NCBI RefSeq assembly: GCF_018860825.1
Contig: NZ_JAHKPZ010000038.1
Location: forward strand, 142,355 to 206,354
DNA from: Lacinutrix sp. C3R15
GTDB taxonomy: Bacteria > Bacteroidota > Bacteroidia > Flavobacteriales > Flavobacteriaceae
DNA length: 64,000 nt
Direction of reading: 5' to 3'
Part shown: piece by piece, positions 62,301-64,000 of the stretch
Layout of the letters: each line of letters opens with the position of its first letter
Numbering within the stretch: the first letter of the stretch is position 1
The notes under the pieces: model-generated
What the model was told of the DNA's origin: nothing
The model's database searches: none
What the model saw: only the letters and a program-made list of their open reading frames with translations
Position numbers and translations under genes: made by a program

Positions 62301-64000
62301 CTACCTTTTTAATGTAAAGTGCGCGTTAAATTCTTTTTTACCTGAGCCTGTTAAATTATTTGGATCTCTATATTTTATCAAGAACCAATAATCACTTGAT
62401 GGCATTGGCTGTCCATTAAAGGTTCCATCCCAACCAATACCTGTTGGACTTAATTGTTTTAATAGTTTACCATATCTATCAAAAATATAAATTACAGCAT
62501 CTGGTTGGTTATTAATTCCTAAAATTTGCCAATTATCATTATAACCATCACCATTTGGAGTAAAAAATAATGGGTAATCAAGAAGTATTACTCTCACTTG
62601 ATCTTCACCACAGTCATTAATATCTCTTACAGTTATAATGTGCTCTCCTGGTGCTACATTGGAAAAAGTATAGCTATTTGTATTAGGTGAATTACTTACC
62701 CAAGAACCATTATCAATACTAAACTCATAATCACCACTTCCTGTTGCAACAACATTTATTACATGGGTGCTTGCAAAGGCAGCTGTTGTTGTATAATCTA
62801 ATACAGGTGGAGAACTTACAATTACATTTGTAATAGTATTTGGATCATTGACAGCTGTTACACATCCTGTTGCTATGTTGGTAACAATTACACTATAAGT
62901 TCCTCCTTGATCAGGAATAATAACGCTATCTGTTTCACTAACTAATAGGCTACCATTTAAAAACCATTCAAAACTATAGTTAACAGTATCTAATCCGGTA
63001 TCAATAACTGGTGCATTTATAATATTGGAACCATTCATACAAACTACATAAAGATCGTCTAAATACACAACAGGTAACGGATTAACAACAATAGTCATAG
63101 TTTGTGAAATTGCACACTCTCCTGAATCTGGTGTAAACGTATAAGTTGTAGTTTGTGTATTATCTAAGGACGGACTCCATGTTCCTGAAATACCATTATT
63201 GGAAGTTACTGGTAAATTTGCCATTGCATCTCCAATACATATATCTGCTACTTGAGTGAATGTTGGCGTAACTTTGGCATTCACTGTAATAATCATTGTT
63301 TGTGTAGTAGCACATTCACTAGTACTTGGAGTAAAAGTATAGGTAGTAGTTATCATATTATTTAATGTTGGACTCCAAGTTCCAGTTATACCATTATTAG
63401 AGGTTACTGGTAAAGCTGCCAATGTATCACCTTCACAAATAGCTGCTACCTGAGTAAATGTTGGTATTGTTGGTGGTATAATTGTTACTTCAAAACTATT
63501 CTCATCGCTACAATTTGGTACTGTTCCTGTTTCTCCGTACACATAAACTGTTTGTGTACTAGTTAACATATCTCCTGCATTTAGCATCGTTCCCGTTCCT
63601 CCTGGACCTGTGTAATACGACCCAGAACTTAATGCCGGTAATATATATTCATTACATACACTAACATCTGATGGTGCATCTACTACTGGTGCACTATTAA
63701 CTACTACTGTAACTGTATTTGTGGCTGTATCATTTGGCGCTGTTAATCCACTATCTATTAATGTCACCTCATAAGTACTCGTTACTGATGGTGGTGGGGA
63801 TAAGACTAACGTAGATCCTGTTCCTAAAACTGTCGCATTTCCTTGTTCGGTCCAACTATAACTATATGTTCCTGTTGCTGCAGCTGGTGTTGGTGTTGCC
63901 GTTAAAGTTACATCTAAGCCTGCATCACTACATATTGATGGCGTATCTGCACTTGCCGAAACTGAGATAGAACAAACATTAATTGTTACTTCAAAACTAT
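62301..64000 (-). CDS. Large T9SS type B (gliding-motility C-terminal) surface protein, partial
   Basis: The reading frame stays open from the stop at 62301 to the window edge (about 565 residues seen), so the N-terminus is missing. A GTG at 63767 is internal, not the start: the upstream residues (VTINVCSISVSASADTPSICSDAG...TSTYEVTL) continue the same repeat pattern. Ig/PKD-like beta repeats are visible, including two tandem copies of about 68 residues (PTFTQVAAICEGDTLAALPV... and PTFTQVADICIGDAMANLPV...). The last 90 residues are a CHU_C/gliding-motility C-terminal domain (FFTPNGDGYNDNW; IFDRYGKLLKQL; WDGTFNGQPMPSSDYWFLIKY), the type B T9SS signal. Likely an adhesin-like surface protein. Confidence 0.88.
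   Translation of the reverse strand, partial: SFEVTINVCSISVSASADTPSICSDAGLDVTLTATPTPAAATGTYSYSWTEQGNATVLGTGSTLVLSPPPSVTSTYEVTLIDSGLTAPNDTATNTVTVVVNSAPVVDAPSDVSVCNEYILPALSSGSYYTGPGGTGTMLNAGDMLTSTQTVYVYGETGTVPNCSDENSFEVTIIPPTIPTFTQVAAICEGDTLAALPVTSNNGITGTWSPTLNNMITTTYTFTPSTSECATTQTMIITVNAKVTPTFTQVADICIGDAMANLPVTSNNGISGTWSPSLDNTQTTTYTFTPDSGECAISQTMTIVVNPLPVVYLDDLYVVCMNGSNIINAPVIDTGLDTVNYSFEWFLNGSLLVSETDSVIIPDQGGTYSVIVTNIATGCVTAVNDPNTITNVIVSSPPVLDYTTTAAFASTHVINVVATGSGDYEFSIDNGSWVSNSPNTNSYTFSNVAPGEHIITVRDINDCGEDQVRVILLDYPLFFTPNGDGYNDNWQILGINNQPDAVIYIFDRYGKLLKQLSPTGIGWDGTFNGQPMPSSDYWFLIKYRDPNNLTGSGKKEFNAHFTLKR

Noticed and set aside
63765..63767. Start of the T9SS type B gene at GTG 63767
   Set aside because: The frame remains open to 64000 with the same beta-repeat composition, so the gene runs off the window.

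Overview
The window is a low-GC, densely packed chromosomal segment from a member of the Bacteroidota, most likely a marine Flavobacteriaceae. The evidence is type IX secretion (T9SS) cargo tails of both type A and type B, a PorZ-like T9SS component, TonB-dependent receptors, a complete Bat (aerotolerance) operon, almost no Shine-Dalgarno sequences, and promoters matching the Bacteroidota consensus TTG-N19-TAnnTTTG. No tRNA, rRNA, CRISPR array, insertion sequence or phage module was seen. Coding density is high and most transcription units end in strong hairpin terminators shared between converging genes.

Layout. 1-6030: the tail of one T9SS cargo protein, then a 1891-residue multidomain secreted T9SS cargo. 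6286-11772 (minus): porZ, recO and a TonB receptor in one tight operon. 11891-15480: glutamate dehydrogenase, an outer-membrane-like protein and a cystathionine gamma-synthase. 15578-23844: small housekeeping genes (DUF3298 lipoprotein, DinB, ArsC-like, EamA transporter, thioesterase, yicC, gmk, nadD, LysM/BON protein, a lipoprotein, gpsA). 23950-24543: a secreted tail-fibre-like protein. 24692-31947 (minus): a six-gene RND efflux operon that carries two regulators, GbsR/MarR-type first and TetR-type fifth. 32116-34396: pheS, a small conserved protein and a CvpA-like membrane protein.

34393-42982 looks like a haem-acquisition locus built around a divergent promoter. To the right are a TonB receptor with the FRAP...His...NPDL haem-receptor signature and a HmuY-like lipoprotein. 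To the left are DUF6607, a secreted ankyrin-repeat protein, DUF2271 and a large fusion of PepSY membrane helices, flavodoxin and ferredoxin reductase. The HmuY-like protein has no internal methionine and only one histidine, so it cannot use the known bis-His or bis-Met haem ligation within one chain. This is the most interesting part of the window.

43060-49364 (minus) is a six-gene inorganic-carbon operon: two SulP transporters, two beta-carbonic anhydrases, a universal stress protein and a DUF2490 outer-membrane protein. 49813-59178 (minus) is the full Bat operon (moxR, DUF58, a large two-membrane-segment protein, batA, batB, batC, batD, batE). 59340-62229 (plus) holds an aldo/keto reductase, a short-chain dehydrogenase and an AlbA_2/Schlafen-like protein, separated by short REP-like palindromes. 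The window ends inside a large T9SS type B (gliding-motility-type) adhesin-like protein on the minus strand.

All functions are inferred from reading the sequence; no database search was run. Several starts were moved from the longest frame to an internal ATG where signal peptides, family length or promoter position favoured it.
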